A stretch of 13,411 nucleotides of DNA, from the NCBI GenBank assembly GCA_003022505.1, contig PXTQ01000040.1:1-13411 (forward strand), in the 5' to 3' direction. Numbering within the stretch: position 1 is the stretch's first letter; each line of letters starts with the position of its first letter. This stretch comes from Bacteroidetes bacterium QS_8_64_10 (GTDB lineage Bacteria > Bacteroidota > Rhodothermia > Rhodothermales > Salinibacteraceae). The notes under the pieces were generated by a model. It saw nothing but the letters and a program-made list of their open reading frames with translations, made no database searches and was not told the DNA's origin. The translations under genes were made by a program, and so were the position numbers. Shown here piece after piece: positions 1 through 6,075 of the stretch.

Positions 1-1234
1 CCAGCCGCTCCTCAAAGTCGGCGATGACGGGAATCGTGCCGCCCTCGCGCGTGAAGAACGGCTCGCGCTCGAACGTGCCCTCCAGCGCGTCGGCGGCGGC
101 CTGCATTGCCGGATGGTCGCGGTCCATGAGGACCGGCTGCCCGCCGTGCAGATCGCGAAAGTCGAGCTTCATCGTGTCCGGCAGGCGTGTCTCGAAGTAG
201 CGCTTCAGCTTGCGCGCGATGTCGGCGGGCTGCTGATCCGGCACGAGGCGCGTGCTGATCTTGGCGCCCGCCTTCGCAGGCAGCACCGTCTTCGCGCCCT
301 CGCCCTGGTACCCGCTCCACAGCCCGTTTACGTCGAGGGTAGGCCGCGCCGTGATCGCCTCCAGCAGCGAGTAGCCGTCTTCGGTGCGCACCGCCTCCAC
401 GCCCACGGATTCCTTCCATTCCGCCTCGTCGAAAGGCAGCGCCCGATACGTGGCACGCTCCTCCTCGGTCAGGTCGCGCACGTCATCGTAGAAGCCCGCG
501 ATGTTGACGCGGTGCTCGTCGGTGTGCAGGCCGCTGATGAGCCGCGCGAGCGCGTTTGCCGGATTCTCGACGCCGCCGCCGTAGATGCCGGAATGCAGGT
601 CGCGGTTGGGGCCGATCAAAACGACCTCGACGTAGGCCAGGCCGCGCAACCCGTACGTGATGGACGGCACGTCCGGCGCGAACATGGCGGTGTCGGAGAT
701 GAGCACCACGTCGGCGTCCAGCCGGGCCTTGTGATCGTCAATAAAAGGAGGGAGGTGCGTGGATCCAGTTTCTTCCTCGCCTTCGACGACGAACTTTAGA
801 TTGAGCGGCAGTTCGCCGGCGGTTTCGAGATAGGCCTCCGCCGCCTTCAGGTGCATAAACAACTGTCCCTTGTCGTCGCAGGCTCCGCGCGCGTAAAGCG
901 CTCCGTCGCGGCGCGTCGGTTCGAAGGGGTCGGAGTTCCACAGGTCCAGCGGATCGGGCGGCTGCACGTCGTAGTGCCCGTAGACGAGCACGGTGGGCGC
1001 ATGGTCAGGTGCGGCGGTGTGCTCGGCGTACACCACGGGGTGCCCGTCGGTGTCAATGACTTCGGCTCCCGACATGCCGATTTCGCGGAAGTGGTCGGCC
1101 AGCCACGCGGCGCAGCGCTCGACGTCGTCCGCGTGATCGGGGTCAGTGCTCACGGACGGGATGCGGAGCAGCTCTTCCAGCTCGCGGGTGAAGTCGTCGA
1201 GGTGAGCGTCCGCGTACTGAAGCGCGTCGTGCAT
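1..1234 (-). CDS. M20 family metallopeptidase (dipeptidase / DapE-ArgE-CPG2 type), C-terminus off the window
   Basis: This is a zinc-dependent exopeptidase or amidohydrolase of the M20 family. The ATG is at 1234 and 411 codons stay open to the window edge; family members of this type are about 450-460 aa, so the last ~10% is missing. Visible motifs are VLVYGHYDVQ (residues 82-91, metal ligand H87 and D89), YARGACDDKG (114-123, bridging D120) and GEEETGS (152-158, catalytic base and metal Glu at E154/E155). The dimerisation domain follows from about residue 190. There is no signal peptide, so it should be cytosolic. The natural substrate (dipeptide or N-acyl amino acid) cannot be told from sequence. 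It is the last gene here of the minus-strand block and follows the lipoprotein pair after an 81-base gap filled by inverted AACGCC-type words. The family call is firm; specificity is open. Confidence 0.93.
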   Translation of the reverse strand, partial: MHDALQYADAHLDDFTRELEELLRIPSVSTDPDHADDVERCAAWLADHFREIGMSGAEVIDTDGHPVVYAEHTAAPDHAPTVLVYGHYDVQPPDPLDLWNSDPFEPTRRDGALYARGACDDKGQLFMHLKAAEAYLETAGELPLNLKFVVEGEEETGSTHLPPFIDDHKARLDADVVLISDTAMFAPDVPSITYGLRGLAYVEVVLIGPNRDLHSGIYGGGVENPANALARLISGLHTDEHRVNIAGFYDDVRDLTEEERATYRALPFDEAEWKESVGVEAVRTEDGYSLLEAITARPTLDVNGLWSGYQGEGAKTVLPAKAGAKISTRLVPDQQPADIARKLKRYFETRLPDTMKLDFRDLHGGQPVLMDRDHPAMQAAADALEGTFEREPFFTREGGTIPVIADFEERL

Positions 1235-1315
1235 GGTGGTGGTTTGGCGTTTAGGCGTTTGCGGGTTCAGGCGTTGAAGAAGAAACGCGCCAACGCAGTG
1301 ACACGCAAACGCCGG
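1235..1315 (-). repeat. Gap-filling inverted array of AACGCC words upstream of the M20 peptidase
   Basis: The whole gap is built from one word. Read on the minus strand, the half next to the peptidase ATG carries AAC(G/C)C units spaced 8, 8, 8 and 7 bases. The half next to the upstream stop carries the reverse complement (GGCGTTTGCG, GCGTTGG). The clearest arms are GGCGTTTGCG at 1254-1263 with CGCAAACGCC at 1304-1313, and GCGTTG at 1271-1276 with CAACGC at 1291-1296 on the plus strand. There is no T-run, so it is not a normal intrinsic terminator. Confidence 0.7.
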
Positions 1316-1849
1316 TCAAAACTCACTTTCGTCGCGCCAGCGGGCCAGCTTCCAGGCGTCCGTCGAGTCGGACCGGACGAGGCGGAAGTTGACGTTGCCA
1401 CTGCCTCGAAAGTCCTCGCCCTCGGCCAGTGAAATGAGCAGGTTGAAAGAGCGCACCACGCGGGCTTGCTCGCCGTCGGGCGCTTCGCTTTGCATGATGA
1501 TCTGATTCCAGCGAAGCTGAATGAGATCGGCGCTCTGGAATAAGCTTCGCGTGGAGGCAAGCTCTTGCGCAAAGCCCCAGCGGCGCTCCACCTGCGCGTC
1601 GAAGTCGAAATAGACGAACGTGAAGGTCGAATCGAGCAGCGGCTCGTATAATGAGATATCCCGCAGCTCGTAGGCGTTCTTGAAGTTGGCGAAGAAGCCC
1701 TCGATGGTGGTCGGGTCGCCCTGAAGCGTGTTGAACGGATCGCCTTCTTCTTTCGCCGGGGCGAACGGGTTGCAGGCCGCTGCTCCCAGCGCAGCTGCCA
1801 GAAGCAGGCTGACCACGTGTTTCGCTGGAAAGGGAGGCGGTGTGCTCAT
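1316..1849 (-). CDS. Small putative lipoprotein, SnoaL/NTF2-like fold suspected
   Basis: The protein is 177 aa, starting at the ATG at 1849. An upstream in-frame ATG at 1912 would overlap the preceding gene by over 60 bases and is unlikely. The start and the preceding stop form an ATGA overlap, so the two genes are translationally coupled. The N-terminus is Lys-His then a hydrophobic run (residues 12-25) ending at Cys26 (ALGAAAC), a loose lipobox. The mature part has an alternating pattern of helix then curved sheet: a 'TTIEGFFANFKNAYELRD' helix at about residues 42-59, a 'DSTFTFVYFDFD' strand, and a C-terminal 'WKLARWRDE' end. Such patterns are common in NTF2/SnoaL-like lipoproteins of Bacteroidota-type genomes; that assignment is inference. 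No catalytic residues are recognised. It probably sits in the outer membrane or periplasm with its neighbour. Confidence 0.8.
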   Translation of the reverse strand: MSTPPPFPAKHVVSLLLAAALGAAACNPFAPAKEEGDPFNTLQGDPTTIEGFFANFKNAYELRDISLYEPLLDSTFTFVYFDFDAQVERRWGFAQELASTRSLFQSADLIQLRWNQIIMQSEAPDGEQARVVRSFNLLISLAEGEDFRGSGNVNFRLVRSDSTDAWKLARWRDESEF

Positions 1850-2358
1850 TCGTAAAAGGCGGCTTTCAGGCGGCTCCACGTCGGCTCGTCGGAGACCTCG
1901 AAGTCGCTCCATTCGTCGAACGTAGGGGCTTCGCCGGGGCGAGCGTGCGGCACGCGAAGCGTGTAGCGGGCTTCGTAGGTGTAGCGGGATGCGCTCAGCG
2001 AGACCAGCTCGCCGCCTTCCAGCGTCAGTTCGGGTTGCGCGCTGGGCTGCGCGGCTCCCGCCAGCGTGCTAAAGTAGCTCTGCTCGGCGCGCGCGCCCCA
2101 GCCGTCCCATACGGGACCGGAAGCGACGGGCGCGGCGGGCGTAAACGAGAATTCGCTGCTGATCGAGCGGCGGTACGTTTCGGGGCTGAGCTGCGTGACG
2201 GCGGAGCGCATGTTATCGACGACGACGCTCGGCTCGGTGGCGGGCGTGTAGCTGCTCTTCGAGGCGTCAGGTGGCTCCGGCTCGCGGGGCGTAAAGACGC
2301 CACAGCCCGCGAGTCCCACCATGGCGGCGAGGAGCGCAACGGCGGGCAGAGGGCGCAT
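1846..2358 (-). CDS. Small putative lipoprotein, first of a coupled pair
   Basis: The protein is 170 aa. The ATG at 2358 is followed by a textbook lipoprotein signal: Arg2, a hydrophobic run to residue 16, and the lipobox LAGC with Cys19 as the lipid anchor. A Pro/Ser-rich linker (about residues 24-45) follows, then a body whose order (VVVDNMRSAVTQLSPETYRRSISSEFSF-type helix and strand, then paired strands) resembles the next gene. The two may be diverged tandem paralogues. It lacks the W..W.D end seen in the second protein and stops at '...RLKAAFYE', so its C-terminus may be shortened. Its stop codon overlaps the next start as ATGA. I do not recognise a function; a paired role at the envelope is inferred from coupling only. 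Confidence 0.8.
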   Translation of the reverse strand: MRPLPAVALLAAMVGLAGCGVFTPREPEPPDASKSSYTPATEPSVVVDNMRSAVTQLSPETYRRSISSEFSFTPAAPVASGPVWDGWGARAEQSYFSTLAGAAQPSAQPELTLEGGELVSLSASRYTYEARYTLRVPHARPGEAPTFDEWSDFEVSDEPTWSRLKAAFYE

Positions 2359-2626
2359 AGCGTTCGAAGGTCGCAGGTTGGAAAGAAGGTCAACGGCCGG
2401 CCAGTTTCACCGAAGGCGCTGTTAAGCACCGGAGCAAAAATCATCCGGTACCTCGTCTGACGGACGACAACCGACGGCTGACGAATTTCAAGCGTTTACG
2501 CGGTCGTCAGTCGTCATTGGTCGGTCGTTTACTCCGCCTTCGGCTCCGTCAGTCGGCCTTCGGCCTCGTGTGGGGCCGCAGACGTTTTGCGGATCCACTT
2601 AGGACGATCCGGCGTGATCGCCCGCG
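2359..2626 (-). repeat. Intergenic gap with a 7-base-word leader, a 25-base inverted pair and two small hairpins
   Basis: No gene is seen here. Next to the lipoprotein ATG (2359-2395, minus strand) lies a 7-base word run of the type CAACCTG CGACCTT. Further up, 2460-2484 and 2504-2528 form an imperfect inverted pair, with 19 of 25 positions complementary and a 19-base loop. The arms are themselves TCGTCAG-type words repeating every 7 bases. Beyond that are two tiny GC hairpins, GCC-TTC-GGC at 2536-2544 and GGCC-TTC-GGCC at 2555-2565. None has a T-run, so a terminator for the methyltransferase is not proven. Confidence 0.55.
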
Positions 2627-3373
2627 CTAACGCTCCTTACGCGCTAACAGGATAAGCCGCGGCGACGTATCAGTGTGCGGGCCGCCGTCGTAGTCGCCGA
2701 ACGTCGCGTCGAGGCGCAGCCCAGCGTCGGCGTAGAGCGTGCGGAAGTCATCCAGATCGAGCAGGCGCACGCTCTCGCGGAACGTCTCTTCGCTTTCCGC
2801 GCCGTTTCCGGTAGGTCGGAGCGTAATCTTTTTGTTGATGCGCCCCTCCGCGATCCAGCGCTGCTGCCGGATGCGGTAGCCGTCGGCGGTGCGCTCGTCT
2901 TTGGGGACCAGCGTGCGCTCGACTTGCGGCGCGTTCAGGAAGTCCTGAAAGAGCCAGCCGCCAGGGTGCAGGGCGGCGGCCATCTCCCGAATCGCCCGGA
3001 AATGGTCGTCGTCGTCCGCGAAGTAGCCGAAGGCGGTGAACAGATTGACGACGCCGTCCGCGCATTCGTCGCAATGGGTTTCACGCATGTCGGCCTGCTC
3101 GAAAGTCGCAGCGGCGCCCGCCTGTCGGGCGTGCTCGCGCGCCCGACGGATGGCCTGCTCCGAGAGGTCGGTGCCCGTGACGTAGTAGCCGCGCCGGGCC
3201 AACTCCACGGCGTGCCGCCCGCGCCCGCACCCTACGTCCACAATGCGCGCGCCCAACTTCGGCTCGGCGGTGCGTTCGATCAGGTCGATACAGCGCTCGG
3301 CCTCCTCCTCGTCGCGGTCCTGATAGACCAGCTCGTACTCGTCGCGGTCGAACCAGTCTTCGTACCAGGGCAT
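2627..3373 (-). CDS. Class I SAM-dependent methyltransferase
   Basis: The protein is 248 aa with a Rossmann-fold methyltransferase core. Motif I is IVDVGCGRGRHA (residues 44-55), which binds S-adenosylmethionine. The acidic residue closing strand 2 is D69 in GTDLS. The post-motif 'QADMRE' loop lies at 94-98, and the 'VVNLFTAFGYF' strand carries the motif II/III region. A C-terminal half rich in beta strands follows (about 135-245). The very acidic N-terminus, 'WYEDWFDRDEYELVY', is a frequent opening for a family of uncharacterised bacterial small-molecule methyltransferases, and the acceptor cannot be predicted. It is cytosolic, with no signal peptide. The ATG at 3373 is chosen because a run of 7-base CAACTTG/TAACCAG-type words ends directly before it. 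Confidence 0.9.
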   Translation of the reverse strand: MPWYEDWFDRDEYELVYQDRDEEEAERCIDLIERTAEPKLGARIVDVGCGRGRHAVELARRGYYVTGTDLSEQAIRRAREHARQAGAAATFEQADMRETHCDECADGVVNLFTAFGYFADDDDHFRAIREMAAALHPGGWLFQDFLNAPQVERTLVPKDERTADGYRIRQQRWIAEGRINKKITLRPTGNGAESEETFRESVRLLDLDDFRTLYADAGLRLDATFGDYDGGPHTDTSPRLILLARKER

Positions 3374-3408
3374 GGTGGTTGGCTGGTTGACTGGTTACAA
3401 GTTGCAGG
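3374..3408 (-). repeat. 7-base-word leader of the methyltransferase gene
   Basis: On the minus strand the bases just before the ATG read as AAC-containing words every 7 bases (CAACTTG, TAACCAG, TCAACCA, and so on), ending ACC-ATG. No Shine-Dalgarno sequence is present. The same AACCTGCAACTTG wording recurs upstream of ispH at 4950-5030. The array overlaps the end of the small ORF upstream. Confidence 0.65.
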
Positions 3409-3582
3409 TTAGCAGATTGACAAGTTGCCGTAAAAGCTCAAGCCGAGTCTCATTTTCTTGCAGCCGGCGTCACGCGCAGGGGAGGCCGGGCCAGGGTTCG
3501 ATTGTGCGGCGACTTCTTGCGGAAGAACCACGCCTCCGCACGCGAGCAAAACGATAGTGGTCTTTTTCACGTCAACCTCCAT
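3409..3582 (-). CDS. Possible small secreted peptide (57 aa), or the 5' stub of a lost exported protein
   Basis: A short minus-strand ORF lies between ispH and the methyltransferase. The ATG at 3582 or an in-frame GTG at 3570 gives 57 or 53 aa. Its start looks like a Sec signal peptide: Lys-Lys, then the hydrophobic stretch TTIVLLACGGVVLP, then VAAQS as a plausible signal peptidase I site near residue 26. The remaining ~30 residues (SNPGPASPARDAGCKKMRLG... to ...YGNLSIC) resemble nothing I know. The stop lies inside the methyltransferase leader, 35 bases before that gene's ATG. Either it is a genuine tiny exported peptide or, in line with other damaged genes nearby, the surviving front end of a larger secreted protein. 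The ORF is short, so chance cannot be excluded. Confidence 0.35.
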   Translation of the reverse strand: MEVDVKKTTIVLLACGGVVLPQEVAAQSNPGPASPARDAGCKKMRLGLSFYGNLSIC

Positions 3583-3635
3583 CAAAAGTCAGGCGGTGCG
3601 CGATTGGCGTGAGAAGCTCGACGCCATCCGAAGAA

Positions 3636-4877
3636 TTACGTCTCCACCTTCTCCTGATACGGTGCGATCACGTCTTCGACGGGGCGCGCCTCCGGGAACC
3701 ACGAGATGACCTCGCGCAGCACCTCGTCGAGCAGCGCGTCCGGGCAGGAGGCCCCGGCGTTCAGCACCACGTCAACCGGGCGATCATCGTCGGGGAGCCA
3801 GTCGGTGGCCTCGCGTTCTTCGCCGGCGTGCAAGTCGAAGTGCTGGAGGCGCTCCGGGCCGTCGATGGCGCTGGCGCCTCGGATGAAGTACGTCGGCATG
3901 TGCTCCTCGCACAGTTCGACGAGATGGCTCGTATTCGAGGAGTTGTAGCCGCCCACCACCAGGGCCACGTCGCCGCCATCCTCGATGAGCTTGAGGGTCG
4001 CGTCCTGATTTTCGTTCGTGGCGTAGCAGAGCGTGTCGCTCGTGTCGGCGAAGTGCTCCTCCAGGTTCGCCTCGCCGTAGCGCTGCTGCATGGCCTCGCT
4101 CAACAGATCCGCGATGGCCTGCGTCTCGGTTGCCAGCATCGTCGTCTGGTTGACCACGCCGACCCGCCGGAGGTCTGTTTTGGGGTCGAAGCCCTCGGAG
4201 TAGCGATCCTCGAACTGCTCGTAGAAGAACTCGGGCGACTTTTCGCCGCGCACGACGGCGGCCAGATCCTCGGCCTCGTCCATGTCGCGCACGACGACCA
4301 CGGGGCCGTGCTCTTTGGCGTGCGAAATGGTGGCGCGCGTCTCCTCGTGGTAGCGCCTGCCGTGCACCACGATGCTGTAATCCTTCTCGCCGATCTGATC
4401 GCTCTTGCGCCACACTTTCTCGACGAACGGGCACGTCGTGTCGTAGGTCTCGGTGTCCACGCCGCGCTCCTGCAACTCGTTTTCGACCTCAATGGTCGTG
4501 CCGAAGGCGGGGATGAGCACCACGTCGTCGGGTTCGAGTTCGTCGAACGGGATGAGCTGCTCGCCGCTCGTGGTGCGCAAAAACCGAATGCCGCGCTCCT
4601 GCAGGTCTTCGTTGACGTGCGGGTTGTGGATCATCTCCGAGAGCAAGAAGATGCGCTTGCCCGGATTCTCCTCGAGCGCCTCGTACGCGATCTCGATGGC
4701 GTTCTCGACGCCGTAGCAAAACCCGAAGTGCCGCGCGACTTTGAAGCGTACGGGGCCGAAGTCGAGCACCGACGGCTCCAGGTCCTTTTTGCGCGGGTCG
4801 GCGGCCTGACGCGCGTCCTTGACCGTCGAGATGATCTCGCTCTGGTAAAAGAGGGGAACGTCGAACTGGCGAGCCAT
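3636..4877 (-). CDS. ispH: 4-hydroxy-3-methylbut-2-enyl diphosphate reductase
   Basis: This is the last enzyme of the MEP isoprenoid pathway. It reduces HMBPP to IPP and DMAPP with a [4Fe-4S] cluster in the cytosol. The protein is 413 aa, the long form found in several phyla rather than the ~316 aa E. coli form. All three cluster cysteines are visible: C54 in HFGFCYGVENA, C149 in DTTCPFV and C378 in NAGASCPD. Substrate-binding residues are also recognisable: HNPHVNED (H84, H87), NQTTMLATET, the LCYATNENQDA segment and VVGGYNSSNTSHL. The ATG at 4877 is preferred. The frame stays open 36 codons further to 4985, but that extension only translates the 7-base-word leader (giving a stretch such as HSQIENRHSKIG), a typical false N-terminus. 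The gene looks intact. Confidence 0.97.
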   Translation of the reverse strand: MARQFDVPLFYQSEIISTVKDARQAADPRKKDLEPSVLDFGPVRFKVARHFGFCYGVENAIEIAYEALEENPGKRIFLLSEMIHNPHVNEDLQERGIRFLRTTSGEQLIPFDELEPDDVVLIPAFGTTIEVENELQERGVDTETYDTTCPFVEKVWRKSDQIGEKDYSIVVHGRRYHEETRATISHAKEHGPVVVVRDMDEAEDLAAVVRGEKSPEFFYEQFEDRYSEGFDPKTDLRRVGVVNQTTMLATETQAIADLLSEAMQQRYGEANLEEHFADTSDTLCYATNENQDATLKLIEDGGDVALVVGGYNSSNTSHLVELCEEHMPTYFIRGASAIDGPERLQHFDLHAGEEREATDWLPDDDRPVDVVLNAGASCPDALLDEVLREVISWFPEARPVEDVIAPYQEKVET

Positions 4878-5031
4878 GCCAATCTTCGAGTGTCGATTTT
4901 CGATTTGCGAATGACGAGCGTTTGGGACGTGCAACGGAAAGCCGCCCTCAAGGTTCGGTCGCAAGTTGCAGGTTAGCACGAGCACGGTTCAACCAACTTG
5001 CTGAACTTGAAACTTGTCAACCTGCAACCCG
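4878..5031 (-). repeat. ispH upstream gap: 7-base-word leader plus opposed AACTTG-word arrays
   Basis: No gene is seen here. Directly before the ispH ATG (4878-4912, minus strand) five 7-base words run to the start codon, for example AATCGAA AATCGAC. Farther up are two arrays of another word family, AACCTGCAACTTG. One, at about 4950-4978, is in the same direction as ispH. The other, at about 4986-5030, is reversed and abuts the end of the tgt remnant. Together the two outer arrays form a degenerate inverted repeat spanning about 80 bases. Confidence 0.7.
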
Positions 5032-5282
5032 TCAGAGGCGGCGACTCACGCGCGACTGGATCTCGCGCCGCCAGCTCTGAAGCGCTGTTCGTTGATTGCC
5101 CGGCGCGCTTCGCGCATTAGCCAGTGGTAGAACGTCAAGTTTTGCCGCGAGGCGGGTTGCAGCCCCAGAATCTCGCCGCGTTTCATGAGGTGGTGCAGAT
5201 ACGCCTTCGTGAACGCGCCGTGGTCGGTGCGGAGCAGGCCGGTGCGGGCGGTGCCGTCGGTGTGCTGGAGCGTGAAGGGCAC
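5032..5282 (-). pseudogene. tgt: Queuine tRNA-ribosyltransferase remnant with a large internal deletion and 3' frameshift
   Basis: Tgt swaps guanine for a queuine precursor in tRNA anticodons. From the GTG at 5282, the first ~23 residues (VPFTLQHTDGTARTG...RTDHGA) match the usual Tgt N-terminus. They run straight into the usual C-terminal helix region (FTKAYLHHLMKRGEILGL, then NLTFYHWLMREARRAI). About 300 residues of the TIM barrel are gone, including both catalytic Asp residues and the CxCxxC zinc site. The fourth zinc ligand, the His of the usual HN motif, is Gln here (Q47, SRQNL). Near 5077 the frame slips: the present frame ends at 5046, but the neighbouring frame continues as SWRREIQSRVSRRL with a stop at 5032, the expected Tgt tail, as if one base were lost. 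An upstream in-frame ATG at 5372 only adds leader sequence. It cannot work as Tgt. Confidence 0.82.
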
Positions 5283-5372
5283 GGTGGGGGATGGACGAAA
5301 GGACGAATGGGAGGAGCGGACGAAAGGAAGAGGATCTCGGTTCTTACCTTCGTACTTTTTTCCTTCGTCCAT
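5283..5372 (-). repeat. Opposed word arrays between the DUF192 gene and the tgt remnant
   Basis: On the minus strand the gap opens right after the DUF192 stop with GGACGAAGG-type words and closes before the GTG with CCTTTCGTCC and CATTCGTCC words, the reverse complement. The outermost arms are ATGGACGAA at 5291-5299 and TTCGTCCAT at 5363-5371 on the plus strand. The leader survives although the gene behind it is dead. Confidence 0.65.
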
Positions 5373-5882
5373 TCATTGCGCGGAGCGCCGCCAGTCGATG
5401 CGTGTGGTCGTGTCGAGGCCGTGGCGGCCGGTGAAGCCCGCGCGCACCTCCACGACGTACTGCGCGGGCCGCCCGGAAGAGATGCGCTCGGTGGAGAGCG
5501 GCTTAGTGTCGCGCGCGATCTTGACAATCTGCGAGTCCGGCCCCACAAAAACAATATCCAGCGGGAGGTACGTGTTTTTCATCCAGAAGCGGCGTACCTG
5601 GGCATCCTCGTAGGGAAAAAACATACCGCCGCGCTCCGGCAGGTTCCGGCGCCCCATCAAACCGCGTTCTTGAGCAGAATCGCCCTCGGCAAACTCGGCG
5701 GCCACCGCCGCGATGCGCGAACCGTCAGGGCGCTCGAACGCCACCACGCCCTCCGGGTCGAACGGCGGCTTCTCGTCGGGCGGCGCGCTCCGATCCGGTT
5801 GGCAGGCGGCAAGGCTGATTGTGAGCACCACGCCGATTGCAAGCACCGGTGCTGTGGCGGGACGGAAGAGGCGGTAGAGCAT
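5373..5882 (-). CDS. DUF192 domain lipoprotein
   Basis: The protein is 169 aa. The ATG at 5882 gives a clean lipoprotein signal: Arg4 and Arg7, a hydrophobic run at residues 11-24, and lipobox LAAC with Cys27. After a Pro-rich linker comes a complete DUF192 domain (about residues 45-165). Its hallmarks are RGLMGRRNLPERGGMFFPY, the FWMKNTYLPLDIVFV core and a late GRPAQYVVEV segment. DUF192 proteins are small, often exported, and have no proven biochemical role. The frame is open upstream to 5948, but those 22 codons translate the TACGAA-type leader (TNYEITFYAIRF) and are not protein. It is followed by the tgt remnant on the same strand. Confidence 0.92.
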   Translation of the reverse strand: MLYRLFRPATAPVLAIGVVLTISLAACQPDRSAPPDEKPPFDPEGVVAFERPDGSRIAAVAAEFAEGDSAQERGLMGRRNLPERGGMFFPYEDAQVRRFWMKNTYLPLDIVFVGPDSQIVKIARDTKPLSTERISSGRPAQYVVEVRAGFTGRHGLDTTTRIDWRRSAQ

Positions 5883-6075
5883 GAATCGTATTGCGTAAAA
5901 CGTAATCTCGTAGTTCGTAGATCGTCGGTAGTAGCTCGTGGCCTGCAATACGCGGATTACGAACGCACGAACTACTGACGCACGAACGTAGGAACGGCAC
6001 CCTCACGCATCACTGTTCGTTGCGGGAAGCTCGGACTCGTTTCGGGGACGAGGAGACGACGGATTGAACTGACGG
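5883..6075 (-). repeat. hemW-DUF192 gap with ACTACGA-word leader and reversed copy
   Basis: No gene is seen here. Before the DUF192 ATG (5883-5935, minus strand) words such as ACTACGA GATTACG repeat every 7 bases. At 5945-5995 the same words appear reversed (on the plus strand ATTACGAACGCACGAACTA). A small CTCGT/ACGAG hairpin lies around 6038-6054, downstream of hemW, but it has no T-run. Confidence 0.65.

Noticed and set aside
113..1432. Plus-strand ORFs opposite the M20 peptidase (113-799, 851-1432)
   Set aside because: The minus strand carries an uninterrupted M20 peptidase with its full metal-binding motifs across this region. The plus-strand frames have no recognisable domain.
2536..2565. 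Intrinsic terminator after the methyltransferase
   Set aside because: The two GC hairpins are only 3-4 bp with no T-run on either strand. They could equally be part of the repetitive gap sequence.
3609..4976. Long plus-strand ORF (455 aa) opposite ispH
   Set aside because: It is the mirror of a clear IspH with all three cluster cysteines. Its composition (Val/Arg/Leu-rich, no motif) is that of an antisense shadow in GC-rich DNA. The same applies to 6118-7344 opposite hemW and 2675-3412 opposite the methyltransferase.
5046..5372. Intact 108-residue gene starting at ATG 5372
   Set aside because: The first 30 residues translate the word-array leader. The rest is only the two ends of Tgt, so it is treated as a remnant rather than a new gene.
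6038..6054. CTCGT/ACGAG hairpin as hemW terminator
   Set aside because: A 5-bp stem without a T-run is too weak to call.
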